Source of the DNA: Ostrinia nubilalis
Taxonomy: Eukaryota; Arthropoda; Insecta; Lepidoptera; Crambidae
Assembly: GCF_963855985.1 (NCBI RefSeq)
Contig: NC_087099.1
Location: forward strand, 2,758,001 to 2,822,000
Length of the DNA stretch: 64,000 nucleotides
Direction of reading: 5' to 3'
The notes below the pieces were generated by a model that saw only the letters and a program-made list of their open reading frames with translations, was not told where the DNA came from and ran no database searches. The stretch's first letter is position 1; every line of letters begins with the position of its first letter. Positions 1-10,860 of the stretch are shown one piece after another. A program made the position numbers and the translations under genes.

Positions 1-1709
1 TACCACATCATAAAAATCGAGCGACCCCTGATTCAGTACGTAATAATGCAGGAAAATAAACTCAAGATCCGTCGAACCTTTTCCTAGTTGACCTTCGCAG
101 TGCGTCCTCATCGCGGATGGGCCAATCCTCGTTCTCCGAGCACGTACTCTCTGCTGGGGTGGACACACGCGGAGAACGTGCAGGACAATCGGGAATACTC
201 ATCATGATTATCGAAAATCGTTCCGCTTATCACGGTCTTCTATTATAGGAGCTACTTCTATCATACAATACAAAATCGAATGCTAGATATTTGAAAAATC
301 TGAATTCTTTTTACTTGTTTTCCCATGATTACATAAGGATGGTCGACTGCAATAATGATTAATGTCCTTTCTACCTTGTTTAAGCATCTTTTATATCCTC
401 AAGTAAGTACAAGTCCCATAAATCATATAAAAATAAAGTAAATAGACATTACTTAGACGTGTATTTAGAGACTTTATTTTCCTAATGCACATGACTACTT
501 TATTTTAAGACACTATCTGCTCTTCTTCTGCACCCTGTATAGAAAGAAATATACATCGTTTTTATTTCCGATAAAGTAATAGTATTGGGGACTCTACCGG
601 GGCAGCGCTACCAGTCACGTAGCCGCTACACGCTCCTGATATCTTGATAGGTATGTGAACCCTACTCTAACTACATAAATACTATTTCACAGACTGCCAG
701 TTAGTATATGGTGGGTACGCAACACATTATACCTGGGCTATTTATAAAAGAACCGCTCACTCGTATAAACAGTCTTTAAATGATACCAACTAATATTCTC
801 ACTATTCAATCTGTAACTATAAATTAAAAATAACTTTCCAAAACTAGCAAGCATTCCCCGCTAGGAAAAGACATGAAAAACACTAAAAACACAGCTTTTT
901 CTTTTCATGCAACGTAACAACTGGTTGTAGTTTGTTTACAGAATTTATCATGCGCTACATAGAGCGAGTTTTCATACAAAAGCTCTCTGGGGAGGTATAA
1001 AAGAAGAGAACAATACCTGAACTAGGGTAAAACCTAACTTCAGACCGGAATTTCTTTATTTTTATATTTGATTCTTACATTTTAGTTTCGTAGAGTTCGT
1101 TATTGTTAGTTTGTTCCGTTTTTTGGAACTTTTGCTTTGCTTCTTGTGGCTATTTATTATAATTACATTAAGATGGAGGAAGGTACTTATTTCATATTAT
1201 CGTATTCTTATTATTTGATAGCTGGGCTTAGCCATTTTAAATCTTCGCGGGCTCTTATCAGCTTCCTAGTCCGACCTCATGTCCATGGCAATATTAAGTA
1301 GAACATTCACCGTTTCTCTTCCTCGTGCAAACTAAAATTAATATCTATACTAAACAAATTATACCTACTTCCTATTATAATTTATCAAAAATCATATTTT
1401 GTGTGTGTTTACTCGTAGTCTCGTAGTATAGAAGGGTAGAGCTTAGGGCTTACTTGATTTAAGGCCATCTAACAGCAAGTAGCAGAACTAAATAAAAAAT
1501 AAAAACTATTTCCTTGTTGACTAGTATTTAGTTATAAAACTCCGCAATAGATGGCGCTACTAATGTAGCAACTATATTTTTTACACTGGCAATAAACAAA
1601 GTAAATGTCATTATTTCTTTCAGTTGGCTGCACTGAGTCATCTTCCAGAATCAAAAAGTGTGACGGACTAGCGAGAAATTGTGAATTTTGTGAAAAAATA
1701 TAGTCAAAA
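1..1709. other. Upstream intergenic region, no gene recognised
   Basis: No open frame of note and no recognisable protein or RNA gene on either strand. The DNA is AT-rich with one GC-richer patch (about 100-230). The last part presumably holds the promoter and 5' UTR of CCT1, whose ATG is at 1710, but I see no convincing TATA box or initiator. Confidence 0.5.
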
Positions 1710-4700
1710 ATGTCTACACTCGCTGCACCACTTGCTGTTGCTGGGACTAGGTCATCCGGATCTTCAGTCAGGAGTCAAAATGGTATGAATTTTATGTTAA
1801 AATCCACACGAGGTAACACAGCCCCGGTGATCACATGCATTGCCACTTATGGTTACATTTTCATAAATATTTCGTAAAATCAGTATCAAATTGCCAGATA
1901 ATCATTATTTCTAGGATGTTTGTTTCGTAAATGTCTCTCCTGTTTAATTTTCCTTAAGAATTTGAAAATTTACTACTAAGTACAAGGAAACTAACCTATG
2001 AAAGATTCAACCTAATGAGAATCCATTGAATGATGACTAAAATCTTTATCTAAAAAATTCTGAAATTTTCCAATTCTGAAAAATTCTAAAATTTTGAAAA
2101 AAGGGTGGAAGGAAGCATTAATGACTTTGTTTGTTGTAGTCACGGCAGCAGCTGCTATTGCTAACATTGTGAAGAGCTCCCTGGGCCCAGTGGGCCTGGA
2201 CAAAATGTTGGTGGATGATATTGGAGATGTCACAGTCACAAATGATGGTGCTACTATCTTGAAGTAAGTGTCCTAAGTCCAAATCACTTACATTTTGTAT
2301 TTTAACAAGTAAAATCCTTTGCGTGTAACAAAAAAAATAATTATTTTAATTATATTTATTGTACATTTCAGAATGCTGGAGGTGGAACACCCAGCAGCCA
2401 AGGTTTTGGTAGAACTGGCTCAGTTGCAGGATGAGGAAGTTGGTGATGGAACCACATCTGTAGTCATAGTTGCTGCTGAGTTATTGAAGGTTTGTAAATG
2501 TTCATATTATATCAAAAAATGACCCTTATATTATGGCTGTCAAAATAATTACTGTGAGTCTGTGATATTCTTAAAATCTTGCTATAGTAGTGTTCAAATC
2601 TGTTCCCTCTACAAGCTATATCCTCACTTTCCTTGGGCTATTTATTTGTCCAATTATGTGAATTTGAATTTAAACTCTGTTCTAGTACCAATGCATAGGA
2701 ACTTTTATAAAAATTTATGTTACTTTTCAGAGTGCAGATGAACTGGTGAAGAATAAAATCCACCCGACCAGCATTATCTCGGGCTACAGGCTGGCCTGCA
2801 AGGAGGCTGTCAAGTATGTGCAGGACAACCTCACCGTCACAGTGGAGTCACTCGGAAGGCCGTCACTCATCAATGCTGCTAAAACCACCATGTCATCCAA
2901 ACTTATTGGAGCGTATCCTTTTTCATAAACTAATCTTTTGACTAGTAATGCATAATGGATATAAAAACATTTCCTGTGGTATAAGAGGGTGAGACAAAAT
3001 TTTAACACTTTAAGCCTTCCTTTCCTTCTTCTTAAGCCATTTGTTTCAACTGTGTGAAAATGTCAAATATGTAACCTGGCAAAAATTTAATCTCATTTCA
3101 TGAATAATAAAAAGTAGTCATCTGTTATACTTGTTTTGTCATAATGCAAATGCACTGTAAATGCTTTCCTTAACTAAATATCAACAGTGATTCAGAATTC
3201 TTCGCCGAGATTATAGTAGATGCAGCACAAGCTATCAAGGCTATGGACCCTCGCGGCAACACAATCTACCCCATCAAGGCCGTCAATATCCTGAAGGCCC
3301 ACGGACGGAGCGCTCGGGAGAGTGTCCTGGTGAAGGGATACGCCCTCAACTGCACCGTCGCCTCTCAGGCCATGCCCAAGAAGATTGTGAATGCTAAAAT
3401 TGCGTGCTTGGACTTCTCGCTACAGAAGACGAAGATGAAAATGGGTGTTCAGGTAAATGTTTTTCTTTCATGTTTATTAGATGAATTTGTAATTGTTTGT
3501 GGTAATTTCATACTTCCCTAATGGTAGCTCTGTAGACCCTTGGACAAACCAAAGTACTACCTACTTCTTTATCAGTAGTAGATAGGCAAATGTCTTTCCT
3601 ATTTTTGTCTAGTACCTTTCTTTGTAGTTAATTATTTAGTTTTCAGCCCAATTCTGGCAAAACACAGGTAGTCCCAAATATGGTACACCAAACTTAAAGG
3701 TAGTCATGCTTATCAGATAAAACCATAGTTATCTTTATTCTTTGCCCATAACACACACTTCTGTGACAACTTTCATTTTAGTTTAGAAAGATAGAAAGAA
3801 ACATTATTACAATGGACATCACAAAAGACAGAGGTAACACATAAAACATACAATGGAAGAGAAAGTAAACTGAGCAGTGCCACATTGCAAAGTTTAAATA
3901 TTGGTTTTGCTATAGTGTATTCAGTGGAATATAAATCTTTTTTGTAATCCTAGGTACTGGTCTCCGACCCCGAGAAGCTAGAAGCGATCCGCGCCCGCGA
4001 GCTTGACATCACCAAGGAGCGGCTACAGAAGATCCTCGCCACCGGCGTCAACGTCGTACTCTGCTCCGGCGGCATCGACGACCTCTGCCTCAAATACTTC
4101 GTGGAGGCCGGCGCCATGGGCGTGAGGAGATGCAAGAAGGCTGACTTAAAGAGGATCGCTAAGGCTACTGGAGCCACTTTCCTGACGTCACTGACTAATA
4201 TGGAAGGTATGTTGAAAACCATCATTATATCTATCCTTTTTTTCAGCTTTTCTAAGTATCTCGATCTATTTGTGTCCTTTTATTGCCTTTCTGAGTAGGC
4301 AATTGTTCAGTTTATTCAGATATGTATTGTTGTTGACGTTGTTGTCAAGTTAAGGAACTGTAATAGATGTGTTCACTGTTGAATTCTACACTGTCTTAAA
4401 TTGGCACAACTGCTCTGTTATTGTTATTTTAGGTGGCTAGAAACTTTTATAAACTTCTACAATTTTGGTCGAATACTTGTGCTGTAATCTTAGTAGAATT
4501 ATTGATTATTGTACACATTATTATTGATGTTAGATCTGTTGCTTGTTTCTAGGCGAGGAAGTGTTCGAGCCGAGCATGATCGGAGAAGCCGCCGAAGTTG
4601 TCCAGGAGCAGATCTGTGATGACCAGCTCATTCTGATCAAGGGGTAACTATTAATTTAATTTTAGGCAGTTTTATTAATTTCCTAATGAATTCAGAACAA

Positions 4701-7700
4701 GCACAACGACACGAAAACATCTGCAAAAACGACGTGAACAAAATGAAGATATAAATACAGAATAAAAAAAACTGGTCCTAATTAACTATCGAGAAATGGA
4801 CTAGGCGATGAATACTTCGCAGAACTGAACATCAATTGAAAAGATTTTCGACCACGATTTAATTTCTGAAACTAACAAAGTTCTGCGCCAATTAAGCCAT
4901 GTATTCATTACGCAACATTTGTTGATAAACTGTTTATGACTAGTGTGAAACAAGTTTACCATAAACACAGTTTCTGAAACTTGGCCGTCCACACTTGCTC
5001 TCCACTCATAGAGGGGAGAACGGCAACATGTATCATAAACAATATTTCATCACCTATGTTTATGGACTGTTTATACATTGTTTACAGAGATTATGAAACA
5101 TTGTTTATAAACAGTGTTTATCAACAAATGTTGCCTAATGAATACATGGCTTTATGCTCTAATTTCGTAAACATAACAGCCTATATTTCTATTCCTCAGA
5201 CCTGTAGCTCGCACGGCTGCTTCAATAATCCTGCGCGGGCCGACAGACGCTTACTGCGACGAAATGGAGCGCTCGGCTCACGACGCGCTGTGCGCCGTCC
5301 GCCGCGTGCTAGAGTCAGGTCGTTTGGTGCCCGGGGGCGGCGCTGTCGAAGCCGCGCTTTCTATCTACCTGGAGAACTTCGCTACCACTCTGGTTAGTAT
5401 ACGTTCGTTTCAGCCAAATGACGTCCACTGCTGGACAAAGACTGGTGAATATTCTGGTTGGTACATGCCTCAACAAATCTGCGGTGTCTTTTGTAGTCTC
5501 TTATATTCGGTCGTGGTGTCGTTATACGCGTATTGCGACGAGATGGAGCGCTCGGCTCACGACGCGCTGTGCGCCGTCCGCCGCGTGTTGGAGTCCGGTA
5601 GTTTGGTGCCCGGGGGCGGCGCTGTCGAGGCCGCGCTTTCTATGACCTTGAGAACTTCGCCACTACTTTGGTTAGTATACGTTCGTTTCAGCCAAATGAC
5701 GTCCACTGGACAAAGGCCTCCACTGGTTAGTACACACCTCGAGAAATCTGCGGTGTCTTTTGTAGTCTCTTATACTCGATCGTGGTGTCGTTATACGCGT
5801 ACTGCGACGAGATGGAGCGCTCGGCTCACGACGCGCTGTGCGCTGTCCGCCGCGTGTTGGAGTCCGGTCGTTTGGTGCCCGGGGGCGGCGCTGTCGAGGC
5901 CGCGCTATCTATCTACCTGGAGAACTTCGCCACTACTTTGGTTAGTATACGTTCGTTTCAGCCAAATGACGTCCACTGCTGGACAAAGACTGGTGAATAT
6001 TCTGGTTGATACATGCCTCGAGAAATCTGCGTGTCTTTTGTAGTCTCTTATACTCGGTCGTGGTGCCATTATACGCCTACTGAGACGAGATGGAGCGCTA
6101 GAGTCGCGCTCTCTATCTACCTGGAGAACTTCGCCACTACTTTGGTTAGTATACGTTCGTTTCAGCCAAATGACGTCCACTGGACAAAGGCCTCCCCTGA
6201 TTAGTACACGCCTCGAGAAATCTGCGTGTCTTTTGTAGTCTCTTATATTCGGTCGTAGTGTCGTTATACGCGTACTGCGACGAGATGGAGCGCTCGGCCC
6301 ACGACGCGCTGTGCGCCGTCCGCCGCGTACTAGAGTCAGAGCCCGACTATTCCACTATTAGTAGTTACACGGGATTAGTGGACTTTTTGTTCACTATTCC
6401 CCGTTAACGCCAATTAGAGCTTATAATGGGGAAAAATAAACTAAACAGTTCATTAATCCCCATTACGTTAAAAATAAAATCCTAATATATATATTATAAG
6501 CTTCCAATGAGGGGTATCGTTTTTACCCGACTACGGCAAAGCAAAAGGAGGGTTATGATTTTGACAGGCTATGTATATATGTATGTATGTATGTATGTTC
6601 ATGTGTACCCTCGTAACTTCTAAACTACTTATCAGAATTCGACAAATGACATGTCATTAGAAGCGTCTTAATTGTCCGCTGGTTATAGGCTATACGGGGT
6701 TTCACTAAATCGAATGTGGCGCCCTCTAGCGGACAAAACATACAGAGTAAAAAAATAAAGTTAAGATAAATATGCCGTGTTTGGTATCATTTGAAAGCGC
6801 TTTACTTGTACATTTCGAATATATATATATTACTAGCATTTGCTTGTGACTTTACCTGTATTCATGGGCTGATTGCATATAATTCACATCTTTTCGTTCA
6901 TAGCTTCTTTACTGCTTATTAGTTCATCAATTTAACTTTTGTTAATATTATGCGCCACAAATACACTTTAACACCAAAATAGTACAAATAATAAAAAGTA
7001 AAAAAACTAAAACCCAACTACGACAAAAAACGACGCTGAAAAAGTATAAAACAAGATTTTCAGAATACTGAACTGAACAAAGTTGCCAATGTAGTTGCAT
7101 AGTAATTTTCATGTTTGGAAAGGCGTAGTCACACGTTACATATACGAGTACCTACCTACCGTAGAACTTTGACAACGTGTGACTGCGGTTTTCCAAACAT
7201 GAAAATTACTATGCAACTACATTGGCAACTTTGTTCAGTTCAGTATTCTGAAAATCTTGTTTTATACTTTTTCAGCGTCGTTTTTTGTCGTAGTTGGGTT
7301 TTAGTTTTATACTTAACAGTTGGCACCCCTGGCGATTGACAGAACCTTACTCTACAGTGGCGCCATCTTGACGAGTGCAAATGCGATAGTCCTCCTACCA
7401 CTTTCGCGCTCACCAGTTGTTGTCACTGTCTTCGCTACTAGCAAGTAACAGGACCTTACTCTACAGTGGCGCTAACTGGTGAGCGCTAAAACGATAGCTC
7501 TCATTGGCGTTAACGGGGAATAGTGAACAAAAAGTTCACTAATCCCCGTGGAATAAGCCAGGTCGTCTGGTGCCCGGGGGCGGCGCTGTCGAGGCCGCGC
7601 TATCTATCTACCTGGAGAACTTTGCTACCACTCTGGTTAGTATCCGTTCCTTTCAGCCAAATGACGTCCACTGCTGGACAAAGACTGGTGAATATTCTGG

Positions 7701-9346
7701 TTGATACATGCCTCGAGAAATCTGCGTGTCTTTTGTAGTCCCTTATACTCGATCGTGGTGCCATACGCCTACTGCGACGAGATGGAGCGCTCGGCCCACG
7801 ACGCGCTCTCTATCTACTCTGGTTAGTACCTGCTATGCTTAGTGATACTGTAACATCTTATGTGATTGTTTGTAATAGGTGCTACTACCGCCACTATTCC
7901 GATCAATCATTGACTCGCATTGTACGTGCCTGAACTTCGGAATTGTGTATCATTGTTTAGGGTGCTATTTAGAAGAAAAAAAACAACCGACCAAAGCGAT
8001 TCCACGCACTTCTTTTGTGTACATATTTAGGGCATTTACTAGAAATTGAAGATCGCGCCGGAGAGTCGCAGACGTACCATGTACGGTAAACATGTCACAG
8101 GTGGATTTACGTGTGACTCTGCTGGGCTTATTCCACTATTCCCCGTTGACAATCCCCGTCAACGGGGATTAGTGAACTTTTTGTTCACTATTCCCCGTAA
8201 ACGCAAATTAGAGCTTATAATGGGGAACAATGAACTAAAAAGTTCATTAATCCCCGTTATATTAGGATTTTATTTTGAACGTAATGGGGATTAATGAACT
8301 TTTTAGTTCATTATTCCCCATTATAAGTTCCAATTCGATTCGACGGGGATTGTCAATGGGGAATAGTGGAATAAGCCCTCTGCTGATCTCAAAATCTGTC
8401 AATCTTCACTTTATGTACTAAGTTGACGGTACACCTTCAGCACTTATTCACGTATATCTTCGTCCACAGAGCTCCCGCGAGCAGCTGGCCATCGCGGCGT
8501 TCGCGCAGTCACTGCTGGTGATCCCCAAGACGCTGGCCGTGAACGCGGCGCGCGACGCCACCGAGCTCGTGGCCAAGCTGCGCGCATACCACAACTCCTC
8601 GCAGACCAAGGTTGCTACATAAGCCTGTGTACTCTAGTGCTTCATTATCATTTCAGCCACAGGACGTCTACTGCTAGACATACGCCTCCCCCAATGATTT
8701 CCACATCACTCTAGTGGTTGTTACAGACTTCCATTCCCTTGACCAGGGTTCGAATTGTATTACGTGGTCCAGAGAGCGCGTTAAGTCGGCCCGTGTAAGC
8801 CATTTCAAAATAGCTCATAAAACTAAAAATAGTTATGATCTCAAAATGTTACAACCGACACCAAAGAAAAAGGACAAGTACTGCAACCATTGTCGATACG
8901 CAAACGCGCTTATCTGATATCACCAAGCCCGGTTTGTGAGCACGTAGAATTTTGTCCAATGACCCCAAGCTACCCATCCTTATCGCTCGCGCGTAATTGT
9001 ATTGCTGTCGCGACTGTGCAACGGGCGCCCGCAGTGAGTGTACGAGCGCGACAGCAACATAATTACATGACTATACTCGTTATACGATATCATAAAATCT
9101 AATCCTACTTTAATTTCCCAGGTTGAACACGCCAACCTTAAATGGGTGGGCCTGGACTTAACGGAAGGCACGCTCCGCGACAACCTCGCCGCCGGAGTGC
9201 TAGAACCCGCTATATCCAAGATCAAATCTCTGAAGTTCGCTACCGAAGCCGCCATCACGATCCTGCGCATCGACGATATGATCAAACTGGACCCCGAACA
9301 GAGAGGGAAGAGCTATGAGGACGCCTGCCACGCGGGAGAACTCTAA
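1710..9346 (+). CDS. CCT1: T-complex protein 1 subunit alpha (CCT1/TCP-1 alpha), 10 exons
   Basis: One subunit of the eight-membered cytosolic chaperonin CCT/TRiC, which folds actin, tubulin and other clients using ATP. Exons read from GT/AG sites: 1710-1782, 2140-2263, 2372-2489, 2731-2912, 3188-3452, 3954-4206, 4553-4643, 5200-5392, 8470-8610, 9122-9346. They join in frame to 554 residues, against 556 in human TCP1. Visible group II chaperonin motifs: TNDGATIL near residue 60, GDGTTS at 90-95, the CDEMERS segment with the presumed catalytic Asp389, PGGGAVEAA at 413-421, and the C-terminal [15 protein letters not shown]. The start is the first ATG, giving [12 protein letters not shown]. Exon 9 ends at a weak donor (GTTGCT); reading through adds three codons and a stop. 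Intron 8 is 3.1 kb and full of repeats. The last exon recurs exactly at 10979-11203. Identity is very secure; exact splice sites slightly less so. Confidence 0.95.
4894..5152. mobile_element. Hairpin MITE in CCT1 intron 7
   Basis: Inverted arms of at least 37 bp: AAGCCATGTATTCATTA followed by CAACATTTGTTGATAAAC on the left, and its near-perfect reverse complement ending GAATACATGGCTT on the right. No coding capacity. Target-site duplication not resolved. A non-autonomous DNA transposon is the likely explanation. Confidence 0.6.
6340..7556. mobile_element. Composite DNA-transposon insertion inside an exon-8 repeat unit
   Basis: The exon-8-like unit breaks after TAGAGTCAG and resumes at AGGTCGTCTGG. 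The right end reads ATTGGCGTTAACGGGGAATA then GTGAACAAAAAGTTCACTAA and finishes GTGGAATAAGCC. The left end carries the inverse: TATTCCACTATT, then GTTCACTATTCCCC and GTTAACGCCAAT. It belongs to the same family as the clean MITE at 8125-8377. Nested inside are a second repeat (from about 6510, with a short GTAT run and ACCCGACTACGGC) and a long palindrome (7003-7308). The left terminus is degraded; only AG is shared at the two flanks. Confidence 0.65.
7003..7308. repeat. Long near-perfect palindrome
   Basis: Left arm 7003-7121 (starting AAAACTAAAACCCAACTACG) and right arm 7190-7308 (ending GTTGGGTTTTAGTTTT) are about 119 bp each and appear fully complementary. The stem resumes inside with GTAGTCACACGTT against AACGTGTGACTGC, leaving a loop of about 40 nt. 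No coding sequence. A young foldback or MITE is the likely source. Confidence 0.75.
8125..8377. mobile_element. 253-bp MITE with 8-bp target-site duplication
   Basis: Terminal inverted repeats start GGCTTATTCCACTATTCCCC and end with the complement (GGGGAATAGTGGAATAAGCC). Direct repeats CTCTGCTG flank it at 8117-8124 and 8378-8385. Eight-bp duplications are typical of hAT-like and a few other superfamilies; the termini alone do not settle which. The interior is built from successive short palindromes of the form GGGGATTAGTGAAC...GTTCACTATTCCCC. It sits in CCT1 intron 8, upstream of exon 9. Confidence 0.85.
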
Positions 9347-9461
9347 TCTATGGCGCAGTATTTGAAACGATCTCATTCGACAATTTGGGCTCAGTACACG
9401 CAGTGTGAGCCATAAGTGCACGCCATCGCGGACGCAGGCTGAACTTTGTCTGAAGCTTTTA

Positions 9462-9590
9462 GGTTCAGCCAAACCAACGCGATCACACGCAATCAGCCGG
9501 CCTGCAGCGATGGCGATCAATGCATTTAAGTCTGGTCGCCATCGTTGCACGTCGGCTGAACACGTGTGATCGCGTTGGTTTGGCTGAACC
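9462..9590. mobile_element. Short hairpin MITE in CCT1 3' UTR
   Basis: Arms 9462-9489 and 9563-9590 (GGTTCAGCCAAACCAACGCG and complement) are perfectly inverted over 28 bp, with a second inner stem CGATGGCGA/TCGCCATCG. An identical copy lies at 11319-11447 in the duplicated block. Lies just downstream of the CCT1 stop, so it is probably transcribed. Confidence 0.65.
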
Positions 9591-10296
9591 TTTACGCGAC
9601 CTGGCCGCGCGACCAAATTTCATACATGTCGTTGACAGCAGCACTTATTCATCCCAGGGGTGCTGACATGAATCGAGCTTTACACGCACTATCATACAAA
9701 TAACAATGAGATCGAATTTAATTATAACTATATGACAGTATGGAGTGCTTGATGTGCCTGAATGTTTGTTGCATATCGTTATGGTGTGTCCGGGTTCTTA
9801 AAACATTTATTATCCTGCTGGATACGAACAGGATCAAATTGCATTTTGACGGTACAGTCAGAAGTGTGAATATTTTTGTTAAAGAAACATCTGTTATTGG
9901 ACTGTAGTAGAAAATTATATTTTTAGCAGAATCCTTGTTGAGTGTTTTATGATGATGTGAAGTGATTATATGCAATTTCTTAATTTTGTAAAACAAATTA
10001 ATTCTGCTATATCTTCAGTAACTATTTCACGTCACAAGTAAGCCTTCTGTTTCAAAGGAAACCTTCATATTTATTATGAATATGCTTATAACATTTAATG
10101 CTAGTTTTATATCGCTAGGTTGTCCACTTATGTCAACAATTACTCTAAAATAAAATTTAATTTTAATAACTAATATTGTCTTTAATTTGTTCATCTTCCC
10201 CAACTTAAATTCATTATTAATGGATATTAAACCTTTCATTATTAAAACCTAGATAGGTTTTATAGAAAATACAACTGAGGGAGGAGCTCATGTTAA

Positions 10297-10542
10297 GCCC
10301 CGGATACACTAGGGAACATTTTGTCCCGCAACATGACGCGCAACACAAAATATACGTGACGCTGCAACGTTGCATAGTGTCCCACAACATTGTACGTGAC
10401 GCGGGGCATGTTGCTTGCTCCCGCCTCGAGAAGTGTGGTTGACAAAATGTTCCGCGACATGTATCTCGGCACATTCCACGTAGTTGTTGAGGAACATGTT
10501 CCGCAACATGTTGTTTCATTTGTCCCCTAGTGTATCCGTGGC
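10297..10542. mobile_element. TTAA-flanked MITE
   Basis: Inverted ends GCCCCGGATACACTAGGG and CCCCTAGTGTATCCGTGGC are flanked on both sides by TTAA (10293-10296 and 10543-10546). TTAA duplications are typical of piggyBac and Kolobok elements. The interior, about 246 bp in all, holds repeated GCAACATG and ACGTGACGC words and no usable frame. Copied at 12154-12399. Confidence 0.75.
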
Positions 10543-10700
10543 TTAACTAATAGCAATAGCGACTGAGTAGGTTCTGAGCTGTACAGTGTTGTTAAGTCAG
10601 CAAGACCTCAAAATACAGTGCTTCGGAGTTCAGACATAGCTCTGTTACCTCATATCACTCCTCCACAACTGCAGGAACCTAAACTCAGATAAGAGCTGTA

Positions 10701-10833
10701 CAGTCGGCGTCAAATAGTTCGTGACACCCAAAGTAGCCAATAAGTTCGGAATACGTCTCTGTTGCAATTGGAATAAGGTTGTGTCAACAACTTTTTGGCC
10801 ACTTTGGGTGTCACGAACTTTCGACGTTGACTG
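10701..10833. mobile_element. Mariner-type MITE with TA duplication
   Basis: Ends CAGTCGGCGTCAAATAGTTC and its complement (GAACTTTCGACGTTGACTG) form arms of about 35 bp, sharing CGTGACACCCAAAGT. TA flanks both sides. CAGTCGGCGTCAA-type ends are familiar from mariner-derived MITEs. Copied at 12558-12690. Confidence 0.75.
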
Positions 10834-10860
10834 TACCGTACCTGTAGGCAGAAAGGAAAG

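Larger units (their letters stand above)
5253..7830 (+). repeat. Tandem array of partial CCT1 exon-8 copies in intron 8
   Basis: After the genuine exon 8 (5200-5392), the segment from its TACTGCGACGA onward plus about 140 bp of the following intron recurs. Copies start near 5531, 5800, 6079 (internal deletion), 6267 (split by an insertion, resuming at about 7557) and 7769 (truncated). Unit length is about 270-280 bp. Each full unit keeps the code for [25 protein letters not shown] and the donor GTTAGTA, and carries an intronic fragment (CAGCCAAATGACGTCCACTG) resembling a common lepidopteran repeat. The copy at 5531 has lost one base; the copy at 5800-5940 is open throughout. None has the original exon-8 acceptor, so these are probably non-functional duplicates. 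Confidence 0.85.
9004..10860. repeat. Tandem segmental duplication, copy 1 (CCT1 exon 10 and 3' flank)
   Basis: This 1857-bp block is followed directly by a copy at 10861-12717 that looks identical throughout. It begins in intron 9, covers exon 10 and runs through the 3' UTR and three hairpin MITEs. The left breakpoint falls inside the left arm of an imperfect hairpin (8993-9066; GCTGTCGCG...CGCGACAGC). The sameness implies a very recent event or an assembly duplication. Confidence 0.9.

Noticed and set aside
5264..6043. 259-residue open frame over the exon-8 array
   Set aside because: It exists because repeated exon units and intron fragments happen to stay open; it crosses strong donors and has no start context. 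Only the possible cassette exon is retained as a finding.
10217..10519. Minus-strand 100-residue Cys-rich frame (and copy 12074-12376)
   Set aside because: Lies inside the TTAA MITE; Cys richness comes from repeated GCAACATG words.
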